Of a stretch of 64,000 bases of DNA, positions 10,258 to 23,700 are shown one piece after another; within the stretch, counting starts at the first letter, position 1; the number at the start of each line of letters is the position of its first letter. The notes under the pieces were generated by a model. That model made no database searches, was not told the DNA's origin, and saw only the letters and a list, made by a program, of their open reading frames with translations. The position numbers were made by a program, and so were the translations under genes. Source of the stretch: Scleroderma bovista (Eukaryota > Basidiomycota > Agaricomycetes > Boletales > Sclerodermataceae); the NCBI GenBank assembly GCA_037178675.1, contig JAYMGJ010000273.1, positions 23,565 through 87,564 of the forward strand, written 5' to 3'.

Positions 10258-13200
10258 ATGGAGTCTACCGTGGAACACCCTACCGCAACATGGGATGCAA
10301 TGCCAGATGGAAACGTGTTTTATCGGCGACTACAACTTTATTCAATCCCTGGCAAGTTTCCTGACTTGAACGACTACATTATTTCTGGGTGCCGCAACGG
10401 TGGGCCTATAGGTGTGTGCCGTGCATCAGCACTATCTGTAGTGCAATCAACTCACCTAAATCATGCAGCATTGATGAGAGACCCCTCAAAGATTGTAGCC
10501 ATTGGTCGCGGTGGTACGTCTTCTAGGTCGCAGGTTCAAGTGTATTCCCCTGCAGGAGAGGGCCTACTCTTGTTCAATGTGGATATCCTCTGATACGTAG
10601 GAAGAGAACAGCAAAACTGACGCTGAACCACAGTGGGACCAAGGGAAGATTGTGCGCTTTGGATGGACCTCTGACGAACGCCTCGTGGTACTGAACGAAG
10701 AGGGAACTTATCGCCTTTTCGACCTTCAAGGTGACTATCAGCAGTATTCGCTCGGGACCGAAGCTGCGGAAATGGGTATCGTCGATGCTCGTATCCACGA
10801 AAGTGGGTTGGTGGCGCTGACCGGATCGCTTACACTCTTGGAAGTTAAGGGCTGGGAGGGTGGTCGCCCTCTGACGTTAGCGAATCCTGGTTTGTGGCAA
10901 TGTTAACTTTATTGCATAGAGTTGAAGTCAATACAGGCCTAACGGAACCGCCTCGTGCGTGGGTCGTAATACCACCTGACCAGAACGTATCGCGACACGT
11001 CGAAGTGCTTCTTTCTGTTGACAACACCATCCTCGCCGTCGATAATTTGGAGAGTGCAGATCAACGAATCTCTCGTGGACCATTTTCACACGTCTCCCCG
11101 TCGCCGAACGGAAGGCTCCTGGCCCTTTTGAATCACGACGGCCTCCTTTGGGTTGTTTCAACCGACTTTCAGCGTAGCTTGGCCGAATTTAATACCCAAA
11201 CTGCGGGAGCGGATGGTCCCGTCAGTCAAGTTGAATGGTGTAGCAACGACGCTATTCTCGTTACATGGAATAATCTCGCAATATTGGTCGGTCCTTCGGG
11301 AGATATCCTCCGGTGCGTGCACCAACACCGCTTCTATTTTTGGCTTCAAAAATGACGCCGTGCTTCAACAAGATATCTTTACTTTGGCGCACTATTCGCA
11401 GTCACGGAGATAGATGGCGTACGCGTGATTAGTGGAGATGTATGTGATCTCATCCAGAAAGTGCCTCGTAAGTACATCCCAGGGTGTCCCACCTTCGGTC
11501 ATTCTTCACTCTGACTTCCAACAGCATCATCGATGTCCGTGTTCAGACCCGGATCAACTTCTCCTGCTGCAATCTTGTTTGATGCATGGGAAAGTTTCAC
11601 TCAGCGATCATCAAAGGCAGATGAAAGCATCAGGAGTATTCGACCAGACCTTGCGGCTGCTGTTAATGAATGCATCGACGCGGCTGGCTGTGAATGGGAG
11701 CCCTACTGGCAGCGAAGACTTTTAAGCGTAAGGCTCTCGACTTGGAGGCGCACCGTTGAAGGAGTCTTACTTACACCACAGTACATCTAGGCCGCCAAAT
11801 TTGGCTGGAGCTTCCTAGACTTGTACAATCCGAGTGATTTCGTTGCAATGGGCCAATCACTAAGGGTCCTCAATGCTGTCCATTATTATGAAGTAGGGAT
11901 TCCACTTACGTATTCTCAGTGCGTATTGCTCTCTCTCTGATTTGGAGTTCCTTACTGATAATATTTGAGATATCAACATGCATCCCCGATACATCTCATT
12001 GCCCGACTGACGGCGAGAAACTTGCATTTATTAGCCCTCCGTATCTCTTCTTTTCTTTCTCTTCAGCCTGATGTTGTCCTCAAGCATTGGGCGAGCGCGA
12101 AGATCTTTCGTTCGAAGTCCGCAACTGGAGATGATCAGGATCAGGAGCTGTGCAAGTTGATTGTGGACAAGTTCGAGAAGCTTGGAGGTGGAGACGTCAG
12201 TTATGCCGAAATCGCACGGCGTGCATGGGAGGTTGGCAGAGCAGGCTTAGCAACAAAAGTGAGTGGGTAAATTTACCGCGATGTCGTGTGATGTTTGCCC
12301 TGACTTTTTTTTGCCATTGTAAGCTCCTCGACCATGAGCCCAGAGCATGTGACCAAGTCCCGTTACTGCTGACAATGAAGGAAGACCGGCTTGCTTTATT
12401 AAAAGCCGTGGACAGTGGGGACACAGACCTTGGTACAGTTTCATATTTTATATCATGCAGAACGATGAACTGATTGGGTGGTTAGTCTATCACGTATTGC
12501 TTCACCTTCATAAACGTCTTTCGCTTGGTGCTTTCTTCCGCCTTATCGAGGATGGTGGCGATCGCCTGGCTCCTGCGAGCAGCTTGCTCCAAGTGTATGC
12601 AAGAGAACAGAACAGGGAAATGCTCCGTGATTTCTACTATAGCGATGACAGACGAGTGGAAAGTGCTGTTCTTGCGCTGGAGGAGGTCAACGAGATGACG
12701 GTGCGTCGAACACGATCAGGTGCTGGTACGCGCTGCCGCTCACACTGAAAATAGGATCAAGAAGCGATCATTACCTCTGTCAAGGCTGGGGAGAAGTTCT
12801 TTTCGGAGGACAAGGATCGGGGCTTCGAAGCCAAGGTTCGTTTTTTCTTTCGCCATTCCCAATCCGGAGTTGATGAGGCATGATGTCATGAAACATAGAT
12901 GATGGACGAGTGTTCACGTCTCTTGGCGATGCAACAACAACTTGAAAAGGACGCACAGGGAAAAGTGAAATTCTTCGGCTTGAGTGTCTCGGAGACGATA
13001 CGAACTTGCCTCATGAATGGAATGGGAAATAAGGCGGACCGAGTCAAGTCTGATTTCAAGGTTCCCGACAAACGGTGCGTTGGTCCTCTTTCAAGCCATT
13101 CAATTGTCGTGACTTTGTCCCTTGTAGATTCTGGTACATCAAACTTCACGCACTGACAGCTATACGAGATTTCGAGGCCCTAGAAAAGTTCGCCAGATCG

Positions 13201-13512
13201 AAGCGGAGTCCGATAGGGTATGAAGCCTTCGTGCGACACCTTGTTGAAGCTGGGCACCTTAGGGAGGCAGTGGCGTATGTTATCAGATGTGATGCGCCGA
13301 AACGAGTGGAACTGTATGTGTTATGCAATGATTGGCGGGCTGCAGGGAAAGAGTGCAAGGAGAGAGGAGACAAGAAAGGGTTAGAGTGAGTCTTTTCTTT
13401 GTCGTTCTATGTGTTGGTGATGTTAAGCTCTATGATTAGACAATTAAAGAAACGGTGTCCAAACTCCATGATCTCACGGGAACTAGAGCACATGGCTTCA
13501 TCTATGAAGTGA
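10258..13512 (+). CDS. vps16: VPS16, core subunit of HOPS/CORVET tethering complexes
   Basis: Class C vacuolar sorting protein that scaffolds vesicle tethering and SNARE assembly at endosome and vacuole. Starts [18 protein letters not shown] at 10258 and reads through about a dozen short introns to MASSMK-stop at 13512. The N-terminal Vps16_N propeller includes [27 protein letters not shown] and [21 protein letters not shown] linker contains [15 protein letters not shown] and [12 protein letters not shown]. The alpha-solenoid Vps16_C includes [35 protein letters not shown] and [20 protein letters not shown]. The length (about 830 residues) is usual for the family. No frame breaks. Divergent from the MAT2B-like gene. 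Confidence 0.93.
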
Positions 13513-14278
13513 AGAACGAGGAGACTGCCGCGCGTTGTGGCATCGTCCCCATATTTGATCCTTGTCCTTTACTCTGCTGTTTACGCGGCCCGTTCCTTGA
13601 TCGTCATCACATCACATGTATGAACAACTCAACGCCAATCTCTGGACATATGACAAAGGCTAGTGGCGCTGAAGCTTCCTGGTTGACCACAAAAGAACAT
13701 GACGTGGGTGAGTAACGTTAACGATCGTTGTTTGATGTAACAGTATCAATATTGGTTCGCGCCGGAAGCCACATTGTGAATGGACAATGAATAGAGGTGT
13801 GTAGTATGCATGAGCACAGTCCATGGAGGCTCGTGATGGACATGGAGCCGGCGAACCTTCGTTGAGGGTATGGACACAGTGTAAACTGCATTGATTGCGA
13901 TGTCAGATGTGGGTTCTGTAAGTTATGTGCGGCAATCTTTGTGCCTACGCTAGAACCATTGAGCTGTCACAGGCTGACAGCAGGAATTGGCCACTCAGTA
14001 CTCAGTAGCGAGCTGTGTGCAGAGAGAGATAGGCTGCTCACCATTGCATACCACTGGCTGAGATGGCTGGGTTGTTGTCTCTGGAATCCGGTCTTTGGCG
14101 CTAAATAACCTTGGAGCCTCGTGAAGTCCTTCAAGATGCAATCGGTTTGAGGATATTTTCCTTTTTTGGAAATAGTGACGCCGGTTGTGTTTCTCCGACA
14201 GATCCGCTTCGGTTCCAATCCGTACTTCAAGCTTCAGCCTTGTTGACCCATCCGCTCCTTCCTCTCTTCCTCGCCACC
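13513..14278. other. Intergenic, no gene seen
   Basis: Holds the VPS16 3' region and the promoter of the CSC1-like gene. No coding signal. Confidence 0.5.
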
Positions 14279-17200
14279 ATGTTCGTGTCTTTCCTTGTTT
14301 TCTCGTCTGCTATGCTCATTCTTTGTCCATCTCCAGGTCTCAAGTCTCGCAGGAGCAGGCACAGTCAGCCACGACTGAGACCTTCCTCACCGCATTGGTG
14401 TTCAACGCGGCCGTCTTTGGGGCAGAAATCGTTGCTTTCACCATACTACGTCGATATTTCAAACAAATCTATGAACCACGCACCGTTCACCCAGTCTCAA
14501 AGTATAGTCTTTTGCTACTGCATGCCGCGTGCCTAACATCCATTGACAGAGAACGCGTCAAGCCCTTCGAGGCTGGTTTACTCACTTGGCCCATTAGGCT
14601 CTTCAATGCAGACTCCCGCGATATCCAGCGTATCAACGGCCCAGATGCCTATCTCTTCGTTCGGTTCCTCAGGATGATGATCGTCGTCTTTGTACCTATA
14701 TGGGTCGTTACTTGGATTATCCTTCTACCTGTCACTGCGGTAAACAACTCCGTCGCCGGAAAAACTGGCCTGGATCGATTCACCTTCGGAAATATTTCTC
14801 CCTATAACCAACCAAGATACGGTGCATATGTTGCCTGCGTCTATCTCTCTACTCGTAAGTGCCTCCTCTTCTTGCCTCATGCCATTGTATTTATCTATTT
14901 TTAGTCTGGGTCTATTGGAACATTCGACGCGAAATGCGCCACTTCCTCACCGTGCGCCAGCTCCACCTCATCGATCCTGAGCATTCTCGCTCTGCACAGG
15001 CCAATACTATCCTGGTCACTGGTATCCCATTTAAATACCTCTCTGAAAAGGCACTTTCCCAGTTATACTCCCATCTTCCTGGTGGTGTTAAAAAGATCTG
15101 GTTGAACCGGTGAGTCCTCGTGCGTCATGTGTTGCATATTTTACGGCATAATGACTATTTTTATATCTGTATCAAACTTTCAGCTGACATTTCCTTTTAA
15201 AGCGATTTGAAAGACTTGCCCTCTGTCTACGACCGTCGTTTGGCTGCTTGCAGCAAGCTAGAGTCAGCAGAAACCAACTTGCTTCGTACTGCTCTCAAAA
15301 TTCGCAAGAAGAACTTGAAGCAAGGAAAGAGCACCGACGGTGTTGATACTGCCGACCAAGCCGAACGCGATGTCGCCTTAGCAGAGAGACTCGTTCCGAA
15401 AGACCAACGTCCCACCCACCGTCTTCCCGCTGGTTTCCTCCCTTTCTCTCTTCCATTTATTGGTGAAAAGGTCGATACTATCGAATGGGCCCGTAATGAG
15501 ATCAGCGAATGCTCTTCTTTACTTCGCGAAGCTCGACAGACGGTTGACAGGGAGTCGAATCTCCCCGCACCCGAAGACGTGAATGACGACGGTAGAATCG
15601 ACCGTAAAGATCTACCGACCCAAACTTACCACCCTCTTAATTCCGCCTTCATCACCTTCAACCAACAGCTCTCCGCACACTTGGCATACCATGCTCTCAC
15701 CCACCACGAGCCCTACCGTATGGCTGATCGCTACCTCGAAGTCTCCCCGCAAGATGTCATTTGGGGTAACCTTGGTTTGAACCCGTATGAGAAACGCGTC
15801 CGGGTGGCAATCAGTTACGCAGCTACTGCGGCACTCATCATCTTCTGGGCGATACCTGTTGCTTTCGTTGGTATTATTTCCAACATTCATGGTCTCTGCG
15901 TTCGCTACAGCTGGCTCGCTTGGCTGTGTAAAATTCCTGGACCGGTTATTGGGATCATTCAGGGTATCCTCCCAGCCGTATTGCTTGCTGTTTTGAACAT
16001 GCTGCTCCCGATCGTCCTCCGGCTCTTCGGAAGATTCGAGGGTATCCCGACACGTACTGGCCTGGAACTCAGCTTGATGACGCGATTCTTCATATTCCAA
16101 GTCATCGTATGTATTTACTCATCCTGATTTTTGGCGATAATATGCGAATCTCATTGTTCTTCCTTCTAGCACTCATTTTTAATTGTCACGTTGAGTTCTG
16201 GGATTATCGCCGCGCTCCCTTCGCTTCTGCAGAACCCAAGTTCGGCGGCATCTTTGTTGGCCTCTTACCTCCCTCAGGCGTCTACCTTCTTCCTCACGTA
16301 CGCACCCTTTTTATGTTATGCAAAACTTGCCTGACATTTATATTTTCATATAGGTTCATCATTCTTCAGGGCCTTTCTGGTGCAGCAGGCGGCTTCCTCG
16401 GCATCGTCCAGTTGGCGATTTACTATGTCAAGCTCTTCATTTTGGGTAGCACCCCTCGTTCCATCTACGATATCAAATTTGGACCAAGAACTGTGCAATG
16501 GGGTACCCTGTTCCCTGTGACTACCTTGTTGACTGTTATCAGTAAGATGCCTCCGGTGCCTTGTTGGGTCAGCACTAACTTTAAACACAGCTCTCGGCTA
16601 CTCTATTATCTCCCCAATCATCAATGGACTTGCTGTGTTCACTTTCTTCCTCTTTTACCTCCTCTACAAGTATCTCTTTTTGTACCAATACACCCAACCC
16701 CCAACTTTGGACACGGGTGGACTTTTCTTCCCGAAAGCGATCCAGCACGTGTTCGTGGGTCTGTATGTGCAGCAGGTAGGTGTTTCTGCCTAGCTTGGCC
16801 TGCTAGCTCCGAATTGAACGATAAACAGATATGTCTCTGTGCCCTATTCTTCCTTGCAGTAGACGCGTCAGGGAAGCATAGCGCCACTTGGGAAGGAGCA
16901 CTGATGGTCGTGCTGATCATATTTACGGTAATATCCTCGTCTCTGATGCATGCCTAAGACCGTTTGGCTCACTGTTTCTTGTATTTTCTAGGCTGGTTAC
17001 CAAATCATCATTAACAACTCCTTTGGTCCACTCATCAGTGCCCTACCACTTAGCCTTGCCGACAAGACTCACAAACCCGATGAGCCCGCCCTCAGTGATG
17101 CACAACCGTCTACCTCTGCGGATCCTGCCTACTCCAAGCAAAGCAAAGCCGCCAAACTTGCCAAGGACGACCTGGGGGAGGAAGAGGAACGCGATTTCAG

Positions 17201-17480
17201 CGATAATTACTTCCAGAAATACGCAGATGGCGCTGTCGACTATGGCTTTGCCCATCCTGCACTGTCGAGGCCTCAGCGCGTTGTGTGGGTCCCAACCGAT
17301 TTGGACGCATGGGCAAGTGCCAGTACTGGTGAAAGACACGGCGCTAGGAGGGGTCTTGGTGGCGCGGAGGTTGAGGCGAACTTGGCGCATGGCATTCAGG
17401 CCACGAACGAGGGGACCATGATGGACGAGAAAGGTCACGTGGAAGTATTGGCTGCTCCAGTGGACGTGGACAAGTTTTGA
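14279..17480 (+). CDS. CSC1/DUF221 family osmosensitive cation channel (RSN1/PHM7 type)
   Basis: Multi-spanning membrane protein of the OSCA/TMEM63/CSC1 family, calcium-permeable stress-gated channels. I choose ATG 14279 because of its strong context (gccaccATGTTC). It splices to EQAQSATTETFLTALVFNA, the first transmembrane helix. The order is: RSN1_TM segment (three helices, e.g. FLRMMIVVFVPIWVVTWIIL), the cytosolic RRM-like PHM7_cyt domain with NTILVTGIPFKYLSEKAL and a charged helical insert, then the DUF221 pore region starting VIWGNLGLNPYEKRVRVAIS with about seven helices (e.g. FIILQGLSGAAGGFLGIVQL), and a hydrophilic PHM7_ext tail with DFSDNYFQKYADGAVDYGFA. About eight introns. Family length is about 850-1000 residues, which fits. 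Standalone gene. Confidence 0.92.
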
Positions 17481-17761
17481 AGATGCCGTTCCGTGATGTG
17501 TGTAGCAGATGGATGCATTTTTATTCTGTTGTTTTTGTTGTGGCCATTACAATCGTATATTAGTTTGATGTCCATCTACGAGTGTTCTTGCCTAGTTACT
17601 TCGTATGTTCCACTATTGTATTTAGCTATAACATAAACATGGTGGGACTAGTTTTTGGTCCATTCCAATTAGCAACTTTGGAAATGGACTTTATACATTG
17701 AGCCACACTACGACGTTACGCGTTATCCACTCTTCCATTATGTCTAATACCACATACTGCA

Positions 17762-18290
17762 GGTCTTCTTGCCCACGCTATCTCGGCGATCGAAGTGAAT
17801 CCACACGTACCCAACTCTTGCGAAACAGAACACGTTTCACGACTGACCAGTATCTAGCAGAACACTCGCCGTAGTTCTCGGATCCATTGAGCTTCCTCGC
17901 ACGCAGAGCAGTCACGGACGATTCCGCTCTATCCAAAACGATGGGCCATGATGACAACCATACAAACTGTCGATGACATCGAGAGTGGGGTCAAAGCAAA
18001 CGCCCTCCCAGAACGAGCATCCGCCATTGTAAACCATCGCATTGGGGAACACAGGCCGGATGTCGCCATGAAACCTATCACATGGCTGACATCGTCCACA
18101 GCTCTGTTGCAGAATTGCAGCAACACATTATCATCGGCGTTCTCTACCCTGTCGCGGCTCTCCACGACTTGACGCTGAATGCCTTCGGAGGGACGATTCC
18201 CACCTGCAGCAGTAGAGAGTTGGCCCTCTCTGACCCCTATGGCTCAGCCCATCCCCTGTAACGCCTGTAGAATATGGTCCGTGCTCGATC
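17762..18290 (+). pseudogene. Relic of peptidase M20 (carboxypeptidase S-like)
   Basis: Translated pieces match the vacuolar Gly-X carboxypeptidase/CPS pattern in the right order: GLLAHAISAIEVNPHVPNS (from 17762), then TIQTVDDIESGVKANALPE and RASAIVNHRIGEH (from 17960), then LNAFGGTIPTC and LALSDPYGSAHPL (about 18175-18255). Between them the frame is broken by stops and shifts (for example the stops around 17850-17890 and after 18255). Neither the catalytic N-terminal half nor an intact C terminus is present nearby. So this is a decayed fragment, not an active peptidase. The family call rests on remembered motif patterns. Confidence 0.6.
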
Positions 18291-18429
18291 CGCGGTGGGG
18301 CCGTCAAAGCGACCATGATGCCCTCGGCGCTATACAAATGCTACAGAGGTGATCATGGTGCCGTCCTTGTTGTTAGGTAGGCCTCTTCTTTTCATAGCAT
18401 TCACGTGCTGATCACACCCCAAACGCTTC

Positions 18430-18890
18430 CTCTCCGCCGCTCCAGGGGTGATGTTCCCACCGTGGAAAATGTTGTCAAGAGGCTTGAAAACAATGGCCAC
18501 GAACCAGAAGCATCACGCAGTGTTTCTGGCTCGCAATCATCGTCTTTACTCGTGGGAAATATGTACTCGAAAGCACTTTGCGCAAAATGGGGCACCCCTA
18601 GGGAACATTACAGACATCAAGATCTCACACAAATCCGATGGAACTTCACGTCGATTTGGTTTCGTCGGATTTAAAACGGACACAGGTGACTGAGCCAGGA
18701 ACTGGTTTGTCAAGACTTGTGTCGACTCGACGCGAATTACTGACGTTGATTCTTACTCAGGTTCACATGCCGATAGATTCGGTTTCGAAGCAGCGAAGGG
18801 CTTTGCTTATGTCAAGTTTAAACAACCATCGTCTGTCTCGGGGCAACCAGACCTTTTCTATAGTCGGGAGTCAAATATGATGGAAGATTT
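18430..18890 (+). pseudogene. Relic of an MRD1/RBM19-like multi-RRM protein
   Basis: Two RRM-like pieces: KHFAQNGAPLGNITDIKIS followed by HKSDGTSRRFGFVGFKTD (RNP1-type core, about 18580-18685), and after an intron-like gap FEAAKGFAYVKFKQPSSV (about 18787-18840). MRD1 has five or six RRMs in more than 700 residues. Here only about 1.3 are left, the first RNP2 strand is not recognisable, and the reading ends at a stop near 18892. It lies directly beside the M20 relic, so this stretch looks like a gene graveyard. A short functional RRM gene is possible but less likely. Confidence 0.5.
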
Positions 18891-19124
18891 TTGACGATCA
18901 GACGAGACATCGTTGAGTGAATGAACAGCGAAAAAAACCGTTTCTCACCAAGGCAAAAATTGCACAGTCGCACCTTCGGCAGTGGCACGTGCTTACAGGT
19001 GCTTAGTACTCATTACTTGCCCTCTTCTTTTTACACGGTGAGTAGATGCATACAGCGGCTCGATATTCAACGTTGCAACAAGTGCTATTCAAAGCTACTT
19101 CAATCAACTAAGGGCAGTTATTGA

Positions 19125-20511
19125 CTACAACTCGTCGTGAGTAGAGTCTGCTAGTCCACTTGGTGGTTCGATACCGGCTGTACTCTCCGGTGGAAGCGAA
19201 AAGGTCACCGTGTCTTTCACAGGGGATGGCGTCAAAGCAGCTTCTGTCATGTTCTCGGCTCCATCCACAAAGGTGAAGATGTCAGTCGACATTGGCAGGG
19301 CTGCATCCGCCTCAACGGTAGGAAGGGGGGTCGACAAAGACCCCGTCGCAGCAAGTGTCGCTGAAGCTGCCATGACAGCAGATGACGAAGATACAACACT
19401 CGCAAGAACCGCGCTTCCTAGCGCTGTTTCCTTCTCCATCATCCCTACTTTGCCTCGCCCAGAACTCCAACTCGGCAGATTCATAAATCTGGTCCACCAG
19501 AACACGATTCTGAAACCCCTCTCCAAGACCCGCTGCTCAAGAATAAAGAGGACGACGAGAACAAAGAATACAATGGCAGCACCAATCAGCAGGCGATCGA
19601 GGGTGTCGGTTTTCTCGAGGGCGGTGATCAGCTCACGAGAGGAGCCAAGTATGATGGAGAGGCTATCGTGGTGTTGGGACGTTGACTGGAGCGAAGCAGT
19701 GGATGACTCTGTAGAACGTTGTCAGTTAATAACATACACGAGGAGGGAAGTCTGCTTGCCAAGTAACTGCGAAGAAAGGACACTACGTTCAAGTTCCTTC
19801 TGCATCAAACCCATTGTGCGCTGGAGAGTCTCGGTAACATTATTTGTAGCTGTCATAAGTGCATCCTCCCTGTCATCCAGTGAAGGGAAGAGACATGTCG
19901 CTAAGTAAGACACTTCTCGTGGATGTTAAAACAATAATACGAACGCCGTTTTCGTGTTTCCTGCAGTGGCTAAAGCTTTCTCGTTTATTGGCGGGGGGTT
20001 ATATAGTAGCTCTTCTCTTTTGGACCGCTGTTGTGCATCGATAGTACGTTTTGATGCAAGAACCGCCGCTCGGAAGTCTGTTCGGAGTCTGCGAGCGGCC
20101 AGCAAAGTCTTCAATGAGTATCGTATGCCGTAGAAAGAAAAGGACAAGGATACTTGTAAACACGCACTCGTTGAGGGTGTCTCGGAATGTGTCAACCCGC
20201 AACCTGAGCTCCCTTCGGGTTCGTTCAGTTCTTTGGTCGTCTACCAGGACATCCAACTCCTGCACTTCGCCCACATAGTCATCGGTAACATCCAACAGAG
20301 CATAAACATAGCGGACACGAACCTCAATTTGTGCCCCGAGTTTTTCGACGTCCTCCCGTATTTCAGCAGCCCATAGTTGTTGCGTAGTCAATGGACCAGT
20401 GCAGGTTCTTAGACGAGGAATCTGAAAGGTTGATAAATCATTCAAGCCTCGTTTTATCGTTTCAGCGAGAGCCAGGGAGTCAGCGTCAAACACCACAGGG
20501 AGTGGCGGCAT
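19125..20511 (-). CDS. sec20: SEC20-domain SNARE protein (Golgi-to-ER retrograde transport)
   Basis: ER-resident Q-SNARE-type membrane protein that accepts COPI vesicles. ATG at 20511 (MPPLPVVFDADSLALAETIK). A coiled-coil N-terminal region follows, then the Sec20 domain DDREDALMTATNNVTETLQR and LQSTSQHHDSLSIILGSSRE, directly followed by a membrane anchor LLIGAAIVFFVLVVLFILEQ and an ER-luminal Ser/Thr/Ala-rich tail of about 120 residues ending at 19125. One intron (19709-19759) has a GC donor (gcaagc) and ctacag acceptor; only this splice keeps QLLE-SSTASLQ in frame. Other introns are GT-AG. In tandem with the chromo-domain gene, 234 bp downstream of its stop. Confidence 0.85.
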
Positions 20512-20745
20512 TGGGGAAGTGTGGCAAGGTGTGGCACAGTCAGAACAACTTGTCGGAGTCGCGTGGATAAAATGCAGCTACCATGTTGCCACCATTGATA
20601 CTAGGGAAATCCAGCAAAGCTATGAGGGATGTACAATTGTGTGCAGATGAGTGGAAGTACAGATGACTCGACTGAATGAAACGTGACGTTGCTTGACAAT
20701 GGTATCGTAGTATGTAAAATGTGTCCTCTTGGGTGGCTTTGTAGT

Positions 20746-23700
20746 CTAACTCATCCCAGCAGCCACGGCATCAGGGAACAGGATAACATCTGTGCCCAAG
20801 TCTATGCCTTGCGCCAGTGCCTCTTCTTCAAATCGCTTGATATGTCTGTCGTCACCAACAATATTGCCCTCGGGAATCCAGGTCGCCTGAGTCATGGGGT
20901 AGCTGAAATGTGGGTTAGACAGACAGTCAAGTACGTAGCGGGAGTGTCATCAAGCCCTCACCCATCCCACTTTGCTAGCCAAAGAAAGCCAGCTTTCCCA
21001 ACCGCTTTTCGACCGACCAGGCGTTCCACAAAGTATAAATCATCGTTTGCTTCAACATCTTCGGGACAGTCCGGTCGTGCGCAATTGTATGCACGATTGC
21101 GAAGAGTTTGACGAGTGGCAACTGGATCAGACCTAGTGAACAAGCGTTCCTTTCCCCACACAAACCACACTTTACCTTTAACACTTTGAAAGATAATAAG
21201 TCATCATGTTTCAGCGCGGTTCTAACAGGTGGGAATTAGACTTACGAGCACACGGGACAGATAAATGCTGAACCAGGATCCAGTCTCGGGTCTCCCTTTT
21301 CGACGCCGACGCATCCATAGTGATACCACATGTCACAACTGTAAAATGTCAATTCAAGCCTAGTCATATTGCTTCTGACACATACTTGTCACATTGAATG
21401 AACTGATAAAAATACGTCAGAGTAGATTAACGGAAGGAAAACAGACGCACCTGCAGTCTCCATCTGTCAGGCCACGGTTTTCGTTCTGGCCATTCTGGGA
21501 GGGACATGTTGCTCGGGTGAGAAGGTATGTCCCGTATATTTATCGACGATCTGGACGTTAAAGGATCCAGGGGTTTTTCAGGGAATGAGGCAGAGACCCC
21601 TGGAATAACTTCAGGTATCTCAACTTCCGCATGAAGTAAATGATGTTCCGATGGCATAGAATAGGGCTTCCGTCCGGCACCTTCGTTGCCCTGGGATGAA
21701 TCTGCATTTCTCCTGACCACCTGCCCCCCAAGTAGGACATATCTGGTAGGTTTCTTTTTACTGCCGTGGTCGCTCTTCACTCGCTTAGTTGGACGTCTAT
21801 CTTCCTTCCGTATCTTGGGTGCGTCGCTTGGGAGGGCTGCTACAGGTTGTTTTATCTGCATTCTTCTTCCAGCAGGAATGGTAATTTTAAACCCTGATTT
21901 CGTCGTTGTCGTGCTTTGCGAAGCTGCAGCAACATTTATGCCCACTGGCTGGGAAGGTTGCTGGGGGATTGCATTAGGCTGCTCCGATGGAGGTGCTGAC
22001 TATAAAGTGACATATATTAACATGCTAGTGATGTTTCAACGGCATGGAGTACAAAGAAACGCACCACAGAAGTGATGATTGAACCCTCTCCCTCTGTAAA
22101 ACTTGTACCAGTGACCGCTCGGGGTGCACCCAGATCAACACAAGCATTCGCTTCAGCAGTATTCTCCTTTTCCCTGAGTGCATTTGGAGGATGAATAACA
22201 GGACCAACGTCAATGTGGTCCCCCTCCCGTACAGCGCTTGCGGCATCTCGCTTTCGTTTTCTTTCCCTTGAGTTGGGCACAGAAGTCGAATTTCGTTCGC
22301 GTCGCGCCAACTGTGTCAGCTCCGACAACGACGCAGACGGTCCACCTCGCTGGGACCCAGGAGGGTACTGGGTATGACAACCTTCTAAACTGGCGGCACC
22401 CGAGCATGATGCAATGGCGGAGTAGGAGCAGTAGGATGGCTTGGAGTAGTGCCCGTTATTGTCAATGTCACGCGTTTGCATGTCAGGATGACCACAAGTA
22501 TCAGCAGTGCGATGGTTCGGCGGTACATCGTCAGGGACTTCTGGTGACAAAAGCTCTGACGATAGCGGCGAGAGCGTTTCAAGGCCCTCTGGTAAAGGTA
22601 CATTCACGGCAGAGACTGCTGACGATGGCCAGTTGTTCAACATTTCTAACCAATCCGCTCTCCAGGAATCTGGAAGTTGAACTTTATCCGAGGCCAGTGC
22701 ATCACTAAGGAGCACCGAGGGTACTTTCTCCGGTACATTTTGCGCGGGGCCCGCCATAATATCCTCCTGAGGGTCCACCGATGAGGACCTGGAGGCCGAC
22801 GTTGACGGTAGTAGGAGTGAGGGGATTGATGCTGGTGTCTCAGGTAGAAGCGCGCGCACAACATCCTCTTCGTCTTCCGTACGTTGGCTATCAGCTGGAG
22901 TGGATTCGCAGGCATCGTTTATCATAGCGCCAGGAGACTGGATAATAGGGGGAATACGATGAGGAGTGCCCTCATCGGCATTCACCGATTCCGATAAAGC
23001 TGATGCTTCGTTGTCTGTCGGTACCTGTATGTTGGGCTGTACTGTCTCTAGCGGCTCACCAGCAATGGACGTAGACGCGACCTCTGCACGAACGCCGTGG
23101 ATGCTAACACTACTGTCACGATCCTTTGACCGAACTTCCAGACCGCAATCTTGTTCCACACAACCTTCCGAGTCATTCCCCACCATACCGTGTCGGGTCA
23201 CATCCTCCGTTGGCACGGACAGGGGCACCTCGACTGGTGGCGGTGCACCAGTGTCAGGGGGTACAGATATCTGCGGCACTTCGAAAGCCCCATGAACTGT
23301 GTCTGAACTGTCAGCATCCAAAGATTCCATGTTAACGTGGGGATCCATAGGAGGGGTAGATAGAGCTGGGCGCGGTGGGGGAATTACTAAAGAAAGCCCC
23401 CCGTCTTCAACCTCTTTGCCTTGAACACCGTGGATCGGAGCGTCGTCTGTGACGGAAACAAGGGGAACTCCGTTGGTTAATGAATCCGATGCCATAACTA
23501 TATCAACTGTCTCAGAAGCCTGCTGTAGGTTAGCAACTGGCGCAGATGTTTGAGGTACTTGGATTTGAGATGTGCGATCCTCCGGCAGGTGCAATTCACT
23601 GGGGGGTAAAGTTGGGGGTGTTTTAGAGTTGTATGATCGATGCGCTGCTGATGTGTTAGGAGGAGCAGGGAAAGAAGGCGGTAATACAAGGGAGGGAAGA

